From Mugil cephalus (Eukaryota > Chordata > Actinopteri > Mugiliformes > Mugilidae), in assembly GCF_022458985.1 (NCBI RefSeq), contig NC_061770.1, positions 34,763,599 through 34,827,598 of the forward strand: a stretch of DNA of 64,000 nt, given 5' to 3'. The first letter of the stretch is position 1. Each line of letters begins with the position of its first letter. The notes under the pieces are model-generated. The model worked only from the letters and a program-made list of their open reading frames with translations, was not told the DNA's origin and made no database searches. This document shows, piece after piece, positions 23,440 through 35,109 of the stretch. The position numbers and the translations under genes are program-made.

Positions 23440-24735
23440 CCAGGCTCACGTCTAATGTTCGCTAACTAATTCTGTGACGTAGGGCCATGCCTCTCTTTAC
23501 AGCTCGTTCTGCTGCAAAGTGTCAACGAACATGAGTTAAAATAAGCATTTCCAAAATGCTCCTGCCAATTAATGAGGTCCCATACATTGACACATGGGTC
23601 AATTTGGAAGCTGGAACAAAGTGCTGCGGGTAAAAACACTAATGAAAAGTCATCCATGTTTCAGGTCATTTGGAGTTGAGTGGTACAAATTTTGGATGAC
23701 ATTTTTTTGAGTCTCGTACTTGGACACTGAAAAATTTTGACCAATTTTAAAGTTGGAATCAAAATATGTCAGGGCCCTTTGTGGGCGTTCTTTAAGAGCA
23801 AGAGACCCCTAATTAAATGTGAATTTGTACATACTTTAACACTTCGAACATTTTTCAAAAATTCGAAGATTCCAAATTTCAATTTAGGCGCCACCAGGTG
23901 GATGATAATATATTGCATGTCGTCGAATCGGGATCAAAACCATATCAAAATAATCAGCGAGACGAGGCAAATCCTGGTGGTACTAATGAAAACACCATAA
24001 TCCAAAAATTGCATAATTAGAATGGAAGTGATCACCGTCAGATATACCCTTATACTCACTAATACCAGTTGTTGTTTTTTTTTGTTTGTTTGTTTTTTTC
24101 AGCTAATCCGCTACAGCACACACAAAAAAAGTGAGGTACTAACTGTCTATACATAACTTAAGCTTTAATCCTTCAACCATATTAGCAAAGATCAAGGAAA
24201 CATTCTCAGGTCTAATCCTTGTCGAATGTTGTCTACAACATAACTACTTTATTAGATACCATGAGGAAGAAGAGGAAGAAGAAGAGTGAACAATTAGCTT
24301 AGATTTTTGCCTAAAAGCTATAGCCATAATTTGTCCACCAAGGGTTGATACGTTTTAGTGAAAGTTGCGGACATAACACAAATCAAACCACAGGTGGCAG
24401 CACTGCGCAGAAAGACAGTATTATATTATATATAACAATATGACATATAACAATCCTTTTAAACTACCCACACTGAGCCAGAAGTTGGGATTAGCTAGCG
24501 CACACTAATAAATGAAAGGTTTTTACATTTGCCTTTTGTACGTACGAAAACCATATGAGAAAAAGAAAGTCAAAAGCTGTTACTAATCCTTCATTGTTTC
24601 TTTGTTACTGTCACTAAAAAGTTTGGATAATAAAACATTGATAAACACTATTTGTATACTGTTTTTTCTTTTTTATTTCCTTCTCAATAATAAATCTGTT
24701 CACCTCTAGTGTGTTGCCAAGAGCTTTTAGTTCAG
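23440..24735. other. intergenic DNA between the MS4A gene and slx1
   Basis: Unremarkable AT-rich sequence with a GGAAGAAGAAG run near 24265-24287. I see no supported gene. Confidence 0.5.
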
Positions 24736-24769
24736 TTTATTTTATTTTTGTGGAGCACATTGATCTGAA

Positions 24770-24960
24770 CCATGACCTGGACATAAATATGGACGCCATG
24801 TCCCCACTTCTGCCCCCTGGTGGCTGACTTTGGAGCCACAGTCTGATCAGTACGGCCTGAGGGCGGAGCCACGATATCGATGCCCCGCCCACACTTCCTC
24901 CAGACCCACTCTGTTTTCATTAACTCATAGGTCTTCAATAGGTCACTTTACTACATCACT
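24770..24960. mobile_element. family C fragment
   Basis: Contains ACATAAATATGGACGCCATG, GCCCCCTGGTGGCTGACTTT and GGCGGAGCCACGATATCGAT. The last two blocks recur inverted at about 37290-37340 next to a family C end. Confidence 0.5.
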
Positions 24961-24986
24961 TGTGCAAAAATGTGAATTTTCAGGGT

Positions 24987-24996
24987 TATATTTATT
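24987..24996 (-). terminator. possible slx1 poly(A) signal
   Basis: On the minus strand this reads AAAAATAAAT, an AATAAA about 340 bases past the slx1 stop. The choice among several AT-rich candidates is not certain. Confidence 0.3.
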
Positions 24997-25335
24997 TTTA
25001 CATCACAAAAGTGTGTACAGACTTAAAAAAGACATGAAAACGCACCCACAAATTTACTATATCAGTAAGTTTACGAAAAGCTTACTGTAAAACTTGTATG
25101 TTCCGTAAATGAAAATCATGAGAAAACAGGGCAGAACATCTTATTCGTCACAATTCATCAAATAATTTAATACATTACAAACATATATATAAATACACAT
25201 TAAGAGACACCATTCATGATGACGTGATAAAAATGATGTGAGATGTTGGGTACTCTTCCTTTTCCTTTTCCTTTTCATTGCTTTGAAAATGTAGTTCATT
25301 AAAAAAGGAACTTGATCTTTGACGTCTTCATGTCT

Positions 25336-26424
25336 TTATATCTGCAGTTCATCTGTCCAGTGGCTCTGTGGAAGATCAGACACGAGTCAGTCAAGCAGCA
25401 ACTACATTCAGCTTCTGGTATCAGGTCATAAATGGGTTTAAGAGAAGCTTCAGGGTTTCTGCAACTTTGAACAAGTGAAATGTAAAACGCTTCAAGACCA
25501 TATGGGTTAAATTTAAAACCTTTTTAAGACCATTATGGGTTAAATTAAAAACCTTTTTAAGACCGTTATGGGTTAAATTAAAAACCTTTTTAAGACCATT
25601 ATGGGTTAAATTTAAGAACTTTTTAAGATCATTATGGGTTAAATATAAAACCTTTTTTAAGACCTTTTTAAGATCATTGTGGGTTAAATTGAAGTACTTT
25701 TTAAGACCATTATGAGTTAAATTAAAAACCTTTTTAAGACCATTATGGGTTAAATTTAAGATCTTTTAAAACGATTATGAGTTGAATTTAAAACCTTTTT
25801 TAGTCCTTTTAAGACCATTATGGCTTAAATTTAAAACCTTTTTAAGTCCTTTTAAGCCCATTATGGGTTGAATTTAAGACCTTTTAAAACGATTATCAGT
25901 TTAATTTAAGTCCTTTTTTAAGACCATTGTGGGTTAAATTTAAAACCTTTTTTAGTCCTTTTAAGACAATTATGAGTTAAATTTAAGACCTTTTTAAGAC
26001 CTTTTAAGCCCACTATGGGGTTAATTTTAAGATCTTTTAAAACCATTATGAGTTGAATTTAAGACATTTTTAAGACCATTACAGGTTAAATTTAAGACCC
26101 TTTTAATACCTTTTTGAGACCATTATGGGTTAAATCCAAGACTTAAACGAAGAACGAAAAACGATGGAAAACACACTAACCTGGGACGCAGACGGCGCAG
26201 TCTCCTCCAGATCTCCAAAGCAGCCATGTTTGTAGCGGACGAGGCTTCCCCACAGCACCGAGCGACGACAGGACGGACACTCGCCCTCCACCGGCAGCAA
26301 ATGGGACGGCTCCGACTTCAGGAAACGCCTGGCGAGGCAGGTGACGTGACTGCTCATCCCACAGGACGGGTGGAAACAGCTGAGCTTATCTGACACCTGA
26401 GGAGCACAAATACATGTATATATA

Positions 26425-26489
<65 letters not shown>

Positions 26490-29379
26490 GTGTGTGTGTG
26501 TACAGGTTGAGTTGTACGGTTGGAAAATAAAAAATAAGAAATTGACGACTGTGTCATACATCCTTTTGCTGCTGCGTGCTCAAACCATAGACTATATAAA
26601 TATGGACATGAAGCCAAAGCACGTAGAGCTCCCCCTGGTGGCTGGAGGCTGCAGTATAGGTCATAAGCTCCACCCCCTCCATGTTAGTGGACGGGACTAA
26701 AACACTAAAATAAACCTAACAATGAAAATTCAGATTACTTTTACACAAGTAATGTGATAAAGAGATTAAATAAAAACATCTAACTGATTAAGTCACATCC
26801 TGTTTCTATAATGCAAAATACTAACTAAAGACAGAACTTATCTCCACTCCATCGGATCCGACTTTATTTTTTTTTTTAAAAAAGCAAACAAAAACAATGT
26901 ACAAATGCTGTGAGAGCCTCTCAGAGTCACAGCAGAGGTTAGATTGACTTTAGTTCAGATCACAGATTGTTGGCTGGTGGAACTGCTTCTCTAAAATGAA
27001 GTCAAAGCAAGCAGAGCTCCCCCTGGTGGCTGGAGGCTGTCATAAGCTCCACCTCCTCCATGTTAGTGGGCGGGACTAAAATACACGTCAAATAACTTTT
27101 TTTCAAAGATGGTTTATGTGGTTTTAGGCAGTTAATATAATGTTGAAGCATGTTCAAGCATATTTTTTTGTATAAGTTTTGTTTTTAGCTTTTTTTTTTG
27201 GCGTTAAAGAAACAGGATGTGTCATAACAGCTGCCATAAAGCAGTCCAGTGAGACTGTGAGAGCTGTAAAAAGAAATTTAAAAAACAAGTTCAGCATATA
27301 ATCCAACGTTTCCTTGTAATTGGTGGAGGTAGAGCAGAGCGTAGTAGTCAGTTTAACAAACGCAAGGAAGACGGGATGTGTCCATATTTATATACAGTCT
27401 ATGATTCAGACAAATCAACAGAAGGAAATATGAAACATAGACCTCCACACTGGTTCTTTGATATAAAGAGGTGCATTCCAATAATATATTTGCTTAATGT
27501 CCAAAGGGACTCTACCTTGACCAGTCCCTTACAGAGGAAACACCAGGACGTCTCCTCGTCCTCCCCTGGAGGCTGCAGGGGGAGCTGCTTCTTCTTGGCC
27601 CTCACGCTGCCGAAGGCGATGGGGATGTGCAGGGGAGGCTGCAGGCCGGGCTCAAAGTCCATCCTGTACTCTTGTTTGAGCCAGCGGGCCGTGAGCGGCA
27701 GCCGACTCCACGGCGCCACCCGCAGCATGTTGGAGACCACGCGCCAGTGGAACTGCAGGCTGGACTCCTTCCTGGTCCTCCGGGGGACGTGGGACAGACG
27801 CCTGGACGAGTGGGGGTGCTGCCACGCCCACTCGAACTTGACAGGGAAACAGCAGGATGACGTTAGAATTTCTGTTTATACTTGGATATCGACGTAAACT
27901 ATACAAACCAGCTGCGTGGGACATTTTTGCTAAGTGTGTGATTCAGCCTCACACATGTAAACAAACCAGAGTGATGAATTTCTGTGTTTACTTTGTTTTA
28001 GGCATCAATAACTGTTTTATAATTCTATTACTATAACAAGCCCAATAAAATTTTATCCACAGAACTAAAAACTCAGAAGTTCTCACTGGTCTTTTCTCAT
28101 TTTTTACTGTAATATTGTCATAAATGGACAGAGAGAGGTCTGAATACTGGGTAATTCTGCATTGGAACATAATCAACCCTCATGTTTTTTATTCATTCCC
28201 TCTCTGTAGACTAGTTTTAGGTTGCTTTGACTAGCTATTAATCCATAGGCGTCAAATATAAGGCCCGTGGTCCAATCTGCAAAATTTTTTGCAAAGGAAT
28301 TTCAAAAAATTTTGTAAAAAGTTTTTCATGTTGATGCACAAAAGCAAAGGGAAACATATGGAGTTGTCGTTGTTTAGAGGTTATTATGCTGTTATACACA
28401 GTGCATAAACACACACACAACAGTGCTGCACTAAAACTTAGCTCTAAGAGAGCTGCTGGTTTAACTGCGAAGTCTGAAGCGTAACCAAAGTCCATTCAAA
28501 AATCGTTCAATTTAGTGGTGCTGAACGTAAACTGGGGGGTTGTGAATGACTTATACCCTGAATCCGTCACACTACCAGTTCTTTATAAAACGTCCCAATT
28601 ATATTCTGCTGCAATTGCATTTGAGTAGATGAGCAACTAATTGGAAACCTTTTAATTGAATTCTCCATTATGGATAATCCATCCCATCCACTACACCAAA
28701 CATTATTAGAGGGGCAGAGGAGCTCATTTGAACGCTACAGAACTTCTTTTATTCCTCAGTCTATCCAGATATAACAACTTTTTACTACTATGACCAGGCA
28801 GTCCAGTTCCCTTGTGGATCATTAAACTGTGGCTTGAAGCGTAACCAAAATCCATTTAAAAAACATCCAATTTAGTGATGCTGAATGTAACCTGGGGCTT
28901 TTTTTTGATTTACCTATGCCCCGAATTACTCTAACAACTAATTCTTTATATAAAAAAAACATCAACAAAGCACTGGGCTGATGCTTGGTAGTATTTTGGT
29001 TAGAGAACATTTTAAATATCCTGGATACGTACCCTCAAAGCAGCAATATCACTGGGAAACCCGTGTATAATGAGGACCATGTCCCTGGGGGTGAAAAAGG
29101 ACGAATATGTATTAGTATACAGAATGCACATCGTGTAGCAGACCTCGTTTGATACTACAAACTAGATAAAAACACAGCTGTGGTGATGATGCATGGACCG
29201 TCATACCACGGTCCTCTCCCACTCGTCCTCTTCGCTCCCCCTCGGTGCCGCCCGGCGTTGTGTTGTCCGATCCGCCGCTCCGGGTTGACGGTGAAGCCGA
29301 TGTAGATGCGGCCTTTGAATTTGGGATTGGTGCAGTACAACATGTACACACCGAAGAAACTCTCTACTTCCACGACCAT
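25336..29379 (-). CDS. slx1: SLX1, GIY-YIG structure-specific endonuclease catalytic subunit
   Basis: Coding exons on the minus strand: 29379-29207, 29084-29033, 27836-27516, 26396-26181 and 25365-25336, about 263 residues, close to the usual SLX1 length. The nuclease domain opens with FFGVYMLYC (G10-V11-Y12) and [13 protein letters not shown] (Y26-I27-G28, catalytic-type arginines just after). The conserved acidic residue is E77 in FEWAWQ. The C-terminal RING/PHD-like finger has C174, C177, C189, C194, H199, C202, C222 and C225. The last exon gives SHWTDELQI, a typical SLX1 ending, after a clear CTTCCACAG acceptor. SLX1 acts in the nucleus with the scaffold SLX4 to cut branched DNA such as Holliday junctions and flaps. 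The start ATG at 29379 lies head to head with bola2. Intron 4 is filled by a minisatellite. Confidence 0.93.
25485..26145. repeat. minisatellite in slx1 intron 4
   Basis: About 20 degenerate units of 30-36 bases built on AAGACCATTATGGGTTAAAT and TTAAAACCTTTTT. It occupies nearly all of the last intron (25366-26180). Confidence 0.9.
26420..26500. repeat. (TA)n then (TG)n microsatellite
   Basis: Long (TA)n with a short TGTGTGTG tail in slx1 intron 3. Confidence 0.9.
26587..27405. mobile_element. family C inverted-repeat element
   Basis: Left end CATAGACTATATAAATATGG and right end CCATATTTATATACAGTCTA are inverted repeats. The interior holds GAGCTCCCCCTGGTGGCTGG twice (about 26627 and 27016), each followed by ATAAGCTCCACC and GTTAGTG. 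Non-autonomous, no transposase seen, in slx1 intron 3. Relatives lie at 7320-7370, 24770-24960, 37290-37390 and 45300-45540. Confidence 0.6.
27917..29020. other. slx1 intron 2 content
   Basis: AT-rich, with a hAT-like fragment near 28245-28280 (GGCGTCAAATATAAGGCCCG) and two related stretches at 28480-28530 and 28835-28890 (AGCGTAACCAAAGTCCATT, AATTTAGTGGTGCTGAACGT). A third, inverted copy is at about 30460-30515 in bola2 intron 1. No exon besides those listed. Confidence 0.45.
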
Positions 29380-30207
29380 TGTAAACGAGGAAGACGCATA
29401 ATTGTTTAAAAACAACCGGCGTTAAAGGGAAACAACAAAACCGTTGGCTGATTTATTAGAAAATTATCCTGTAAAGTTCTACGCAAAATATACAGTAAAA
29501 CGATGACAATACTGTCATTTTTATGGCAATATTACTTTTGTAATATTCTCACAAATGAGGACTCTTCAGACATCTTCAATTAGTTAGCTAACATGCTAAG
29601 TTTGTAACGGGCATGTAAACAGTGCCGTGGTAGTAGCACACGAATATGCCTGTTCAAATATTTTCGAAAAAAAACTCTACGTCTATCTATTTGATGTCTC
29701 ACATCGTACATAAAAATAATATATACAATTAAAATATCTAATAGATAAATTAAGAAATATCTATTAATTTTCTATTGTAATTATGTTAAACATTTACTTC
29801 GGGGTTCTCTACGGACCCCTAATATTATGATTCGTTCCTTTAAAAAATATATCCCGCCTACGTTACAAAATAAACGCTTTTGATTGGTCAAGGCTTTCGC
29901 TGCTGCTTTTTAATTGGCTAGTTCATCCATCAATTGTGACGCCTGCGACTCTCCTTACCGGCACCCGTAGTGTGGTTTGCGACGTGACTAAGATCGGAGA
30001 AATTGTGATCCAACAAACATCTTTCGGTAAATATTAATAATAATAATAATAATATAATTCAAAAATATGTTTAACAACTGAGCCGTTTAAGAGACACTGA
30101 AACTATAAACTTACACCGATATCGTGCTGCTTAGACTGATAGACCCAGTGTAACTACTGATTTACTAACGTGACAGTGTTTCTGTATTTGTTTTATTCCC
30201 ACAGAAA
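29380..30207. promoter_or_regulatory. bidirectional slx1-bola2 promoter and bola2 5' UTR
   Basis: Only 828 bases separate the two start codons. Two inverted CCAAT boxes (TGATTGGTC at about 29881, TAATTGGCT at about 29911) and no obvious TATA box lie before a likely bola2 leader exon. That exon would end near 30025 at TTTCGGTAAAT, and the 5'-UTR intron would end at CCCACAG just before the ATG at 30208. Shared use of the region is inferred from geometry. Confidence 0.55.
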
Positions 30208-31080
30208 ATGGCAATAACAGCTGATCACATCCGAAATAAACTAATTAAGGAGCTCCCGGCAGTGCACGTGGTGGGTTTCCGTTTCCTGGTTACTGTTTGT
30301 TCTGTATGTGTGCAGCAGAGAGTAGAGGCACGCAGTTCAAAGCCTTTCCATTTAGTTGCTCATCTACTCAAATGCAATTGCAGCAGAATATAACGTGGAC
30401 GTTTTATAAAGAATTAGTAGTTAGACGGGTTCCGGGCATAAGGCATTCATAAACCCCTAGTTTACATTCAGCACCACTAAATTGAACGATTTTTGCATGG
30501 AGTTTGGTTGCGCTTCAAATTACAGCCTGCAAAATGAAAACACAGTTAAATCAGCAGCTCTCTCAGTCATTTTAACAGTAATGCTGGATGCTGTAGCCTG
30601 TATGGAGCTGACATTTAGTTAGTTAGAAGGCATTTGTTTTCACTGGTGTACCTTATGTACTGGCACTTGTATTTAGCTGGAATTAAAAGTCTTTTGTATC
30701 TTTTGTTTTCCTCTTTTCGTGCGTTCCAGGATGTGGAGGATACCTCACCCAACAGATGTGCCGCCAGCTTCAAAGTCCTGGTGGTGTCGACGCAGTTTGA
30801 GGGCAAACCGTTGTTGCAGAGACACAGGTATAACACACACATAATAGAAAATACATGCATGCAAAGTGATCTGTGCACAAAACCCTTCACTCAAATACCT
30901 TCTAATGTGTAACGTCTGCTTTTATTTTAAACATGTGAACTAATTAAAACCCTGACATCTTCCACTGTGTCTTGCATCAGGATGGTGAACACGTGTCTGG
31001 CCGAGGAGCTGAAAGAGATCCACGCTTTTGAACAGAAGACGCTCACACCCGAACAGTGGGAAAAACAGAAGTCACAATGA
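30208..31080 (+). CDS. bola2: BolA-like protein 2
   Basis: Coding exons 30208-30270, 30730-30827 and 30981-31080 join in phase to 86 residues, the same length as human BOLA2. The sequence shows the BolA fold signature: VEDTSPNRC with C31, SFKVLVVS, FEGKPLLQRHRMVN, and the C-terminal IHAFEQKTLTPEQW with H68. C31 and H68 match the residues that help bind the [2Fe-2S] cluster shared with the glutaredoxin GLRX3. The protein acts in the cytosol as an iron-sulphur chaperone with GLRX3. It lies head to head with slx1; the same two genes are neighbours in mammals. An in-frame read-through of exon 1 into the intron is not used because the exon 2 acceptor CGTTCCAG restores the family sequence. Confidence 0.95.
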
Positions 31081-31192
31081 CACACAACGTAACACATTCC
31101 TCTCTGCTCGAAATTAAAAAACATTAAAAACAAAACAGGCCTTCATACTCCTCTGACAGACGTAAAGCAGACAAGTGATATTCCTCCATGTT

Positions 31193-31198
31193 AATAAA
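31193..31198 (+). terminator. bola2 poly(A) signal AATAAA
   Basis: Canonical AATAAA 112 bases past the stop codon. Confidence 0.6.
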
Positions 31199-31329
31199 CA
31201 CGGTTTATTGACAACTTCTGTCTTTGTTGGTTGTGTCGTTACTGTTACACAAAATTTTACTTATTCAAAGGTTTTGTTTTGCTTTTACAAACTAAAATAC
31301 ACGTCAAATAATATTTTCGAGGATGGCTT

Positions 31330-32085
31330 CAGTTACATGTGTAGGCGATACTGGGAATTTTGGTATCGATCGGATACCAAGTGAATACAGGGCGGGTATC
31401 GCAGATACCGATACTTCTTTTGTTTTTGTTGAGTAATTTTGGCCTTTAGTTCGTTGTTTATGATTATGAGAAAACACAGAACAAATATTTTAGGCGAATA
31501 ACCCATTTCTATGGAAGAGGATTAGGGCCACTGAAAAAATAAATAAAAAAATAGTTCTTAGAAATAAAACAATTCCCCTTTTACTGCACACAATTGTTTT
31601 AGGAATTAAAGTCATTAGTGCAAAACAAGAAATAAGAAGACAAAAGAAAAAGGAACAACGTTACAAAAATATAAATATGACAATGTAATCAGTATCAGTC
31701 AGTTGAGCAAAATAAGTAAACAAAAGCAACAATATAATAATAAACATAAAAATTGCGGGAAATGTTGGCTCATTCATTTTCCACCAAAGAAGTGGGTCTG
31801 CATCCTGTGTAATTATCTTCTCTTCCGCATTTCAGTAACAACATCGGTACCAGTTGTGTGATGCTGCTGTGATCCTACAATTTGAGTATCAAACTCCGTC
31901 CGTATCCACCTTTTACCACAGGTGGGGTTGACGAAGCTCCTGCCGCACACAGACTCGGAGAGAAACTGCACTGGCGTGAAATAAAAGTTTCGATCTTATC
32001 ACGCTAGTATCGAATCGATACCGATACTTGTCATGGTATCGATTCGATTCGATCATCGATATTTAGTTCGATACGCTCAACCCGA
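31330..32085. mobile_element. family D element with TATCGAT-rich ends
   Basis: Left end GGTATCGATCGGATACCAAG and GGTATCGCAGATACCGATAC. Right end TATCGAATCGATACCGATAC and TGGTATCGATTCGATTCGAT. The AT-rich centre has no coding sequence that I recognise. Similar ends occur at 17650-18170, 38159-38410 and 44180-44730. Confidence 0.55.
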
Positions 32086-32995
32086 ATTTCAGTCGTTTTA
32101 TGTAGTTAATGTAATGTTGATACATGATAAAGTGTCATTTGTTCGTTTTTAGTATTTATTTATTTTTGATAAGGTTCGTTTTAGTTCGTCATTTGACGCC
32201 ATAGAAACGGGATGTTACATAATGGCGACAACCAGATGTTTTTTCACAACAACTTGTGTTTTACACATTTCACGTGTTAAATTTCTCCACCAGCTTTATA
32301 AAATTTACAGAAAGATTTTTTTTTTTGTGATCAGCGTTGAACGTGGGTCCTGGTGCGTATCTGTGACACCGTGACGAAGCAGGAACGACCATTAACATGT
32401 GCATTGGTTTTTTTTTAAAGGGCTCCGCAGCCAACGAAGCATGAACGGGCTCCAATCAGGCGAACAACTTGAATATAAATGAGATGAATACGGTGACAAC
32501 GTGCTGCAGACCACCGCTGTTTATTCCCTAAGTGCACATGTATGAAGATCTGAGGGGAGGAGGCGGAAGGTGTTAATAACTCCTTGGTGGTAAATTGTGA
32601 AACTGAAAAAAGAGTCAGTGTTATGACTAAAGATTTATTCCTCTGGGTTTTATGATCCACTGATGATGCATCACAGTGTTCGTCTTTTAATATTACACAG
32701 ATATTAGGGTCATAATAATGGAGTCTAGTCTAAATATTTATATTTTATTATATTTATTTTAGGATGTTCAGGTGTTAGAATAATGAATCATAAATGATGA
32801 TTAATTTCTCTCTATGTTTGTTTCTTTATTGTTTTTGCAGCTGAATAATCCATTTCTATATTTTGCACAATTAATTCATGGTTATTTACAGAAAAGTCTT
32901 AGACTCCATGTTATAAATATTAATGTAAATGCACATTATTGCACATTATTTACCTGTGTATATAATATATATTAACTTCTGTCTCTATTTCTTGC
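32086..32995. other. intergenic DNA without a visible gene
   Basis: AT-rich, with scattered short repeats. The stretch around 32140-32230 has AGAAACGGGATGTTACATAA, similar to sequence at about 27205-27235 and 37100-37130. No gene supported. Confidence 0.45.
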
Positions 32996-32999
32996 AGAT

Positions 33000-33350
33000 T
33001 TGTTCACATGCAAATTTTGTCCAGTTTTTCCTTACACTATTTTATTTTATTCTATCTTGCTCCATTTTTATTTAGTGATTTTTTAATTGTATTATTTTTA
33101 AACTATCTCCACCTATTTTTCTTTTTACTGGTGCTTCTCGAGAGTGAATTTTATTCTATTTCACCACATTGTTATTATTTTATTTTATTTTTTAGCTTTC
33201 TTCAGCTATTTTTATTTTTTTCTAGTGGTTTTCAATGGTGCATTTTACTGTATTTTTCCACATTCTTATTTTAATTTATTTGGAATTTTATTATTTTTAC
33301 TTTATTTTATTTTTAAGTATCTTCACAGCAATTTTACCTCAAATAAGTAA
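33000..33350. repeat. T-rich tandem-like sequence
   Basis: TTTTATTTTATT-rich sequence opening with TTTGTTCACATGCAAATTTT, related to the units at 34390-34990. Its open frames are Phe/Leu-rich low complexity. Confidence 0.5.
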
Positions 33351-34389
33351 TAAGTAACAGTGGAGTCCCTCAAGGAACTGTACTTGAGCGTTTACACTTT
33401 CACTTTAAAAAGTATAGCTGCTGATTGCACACACATGTGGTTTATATTTCTTGTTATTCTTCTTATTATTGAATCTATTTCAAAGGTGTTTCACTTTAGG
33501 TAAATGATGAAAAGCTTTTTCACAAAAACATTTTATTAACAACTTGAATTTTATAAAGAAAATTCCTGCACTTTGCTGCCACCTGCTGTTTAATTCTGGG
33601 TCTGTGTGTTGCGTTATGTCCACAACTCTGACTAAAGCAGTGGATAAATCAAGAATAGCAGCTACTTTTATTAAAAAACCTGCAGTTGAAGTCTTTTTTA
33701 TTTATTTATTTTGTATTCAGACTGGTCCCTCTGGAGGACCAATGTTTTTTTTTTTGAGGTATGACTCGCAGATTGCTGGTTTGGATGTGGAGCAACAGTC
33801 GGTCCTCTTTCAACAACCCCCCCGTCGTGAATATGTGACACGCTGCTGACCACAGACAAAGGGGCCAAATAATATCCCTCACACAGGGAAACTAACCACG
33901 TAAAATGAGTCATGTGGAGGAGTGAGGCTTCGTGTATCAGGGGGCGTTTTAACAGAGAGCAGCTGGTGGCGGCTGGACTAATGGAACCTAATTGATGCAT
34001 CCAGTGTTGCTCAGTCAGACGTTTTCTCTGCTTTTCACCTCGATGCATGTGAAGCGAAGTCTGCAGCGTGAGCTCCTGCAGAGAAATCCAGAGGCCGCGG
34101 TCCTTGTCTGTTCATTTATTATTGTTCTAATTCTGGGTCCAGCAGGCGATTCGTTTCTGAGAATAACTCCTGGTTTAATGCACACAGTTTAATTCCAGTC
34201 TCGGTTTAATTCAAGTCTCAGTTTAATAAGTCAATTATTTTGACTTTGACTTTGTTTTTTTTTTTTGCCCAAATAACTTTTACCTCAAAAATAAGTCCTG
34301 AAAACGTGACGTGACATTTTGGTCAGTTTACTCACATCTTTATCTTCCCATTGTAGATAATGTATTTTTAGTTCTATTTATTTCAGATT

Positions 34390-34990
34390 TTTGTAAATTT
34401 GTACATATGCAAATCTTGTATATTTTATTTATGCTATTTTTATTTTTCCCATGAAGATAATGTACATTTACTTTGTTTAATTTTTTTTTGTAAATTTCTT
34501 CATATGCAAAGCCTGTATATATTTATTTATAGATATTTTACTTTTATTTATTTTAATAATTTTTCCCATCTCAATAGTGTACTTTTATTTCTGTTTCTAC
34601 ATTTTTTTTGTAGATTTGTACACATGCAAATCTTTATTATATATAATATTTATTTTATTATTATTATTTATTATTTTATTTTTATTTGATTATTTTTATT
34701 CCATGTAGTTAGTGTATAATTTCTTCTGTTTCAATTTTTTTGTAGATTTCTTCATATGTATATTTTTATTTATACTATTTTTTATTTTATTATTTCTTTC
34801 CCTGTACATAGCGTGCTTTTACTTCTGTTTCAATTTTTGTACATTTGTACATATGGAAATATTTTCATTTATATTATTTTTTTATTTTATTTTGTTGACG
34901 TTTATTTTTTCTGATTATGTTCAATTTTGCATTTCATGTTAATGTTTTATGTAATGTGTTTTATTAATTCATTTATTTTTGCTTTTAGCT
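34390..34990. repeat. tandem repeat of about 100-130-bp T-rich units
   Basis: Units begin near 34394, 34498, 34615, 34746 and 34843 with TTTGTACATATGCAAATC or close variants, and contain CCATGTAGATAATGTACTTT-like blocks. ORFs here are low complexity. Confidence 0.65.
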
Positions 34991-35014
34991 CCTTTTACTC
35001 CTTTTTCACTTTTT

Positions 35015-35105
35015 TTTGTAACTAAGCTCCTGTGACCAAGCAATTTCCCATCTGGATGAATAAAGTCTGTCTAATATCTAAAATAATAATAATAATAATA
35101 ATAAT
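35015..35105 (+). mobile_element. LINE/SINE-like 3' tail with (TAA)n
   Basis: CTCCTGTGACCAAGCAATTT, then CCCATCTGGATGAATAAAGT, ending in (AATA)n/(TAA)n. Fish non-LTR elements often end this way. A related piece is at about 36515-36560 (GGTGACAAAGTAATTTCCCT, GGATCATTAAAGT). The body of the element is not identifiable. Confidence 0.4.
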
Positions 35106-35109
35106 GTGG

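Noticed and set aside
27376-27897. Plus-strand open frame of 173 residues
   Set aside because: It is antisense to slx1 exon 3, whose minus-strand frame gives a clear SLX1 sequence with matching splice sites.
33008-33350. Phe/Leu-rich hydrophobic open frames
   Set aside because: They come from TTTTATTTTATT-type sequence, with no start context, splice signals or family match.
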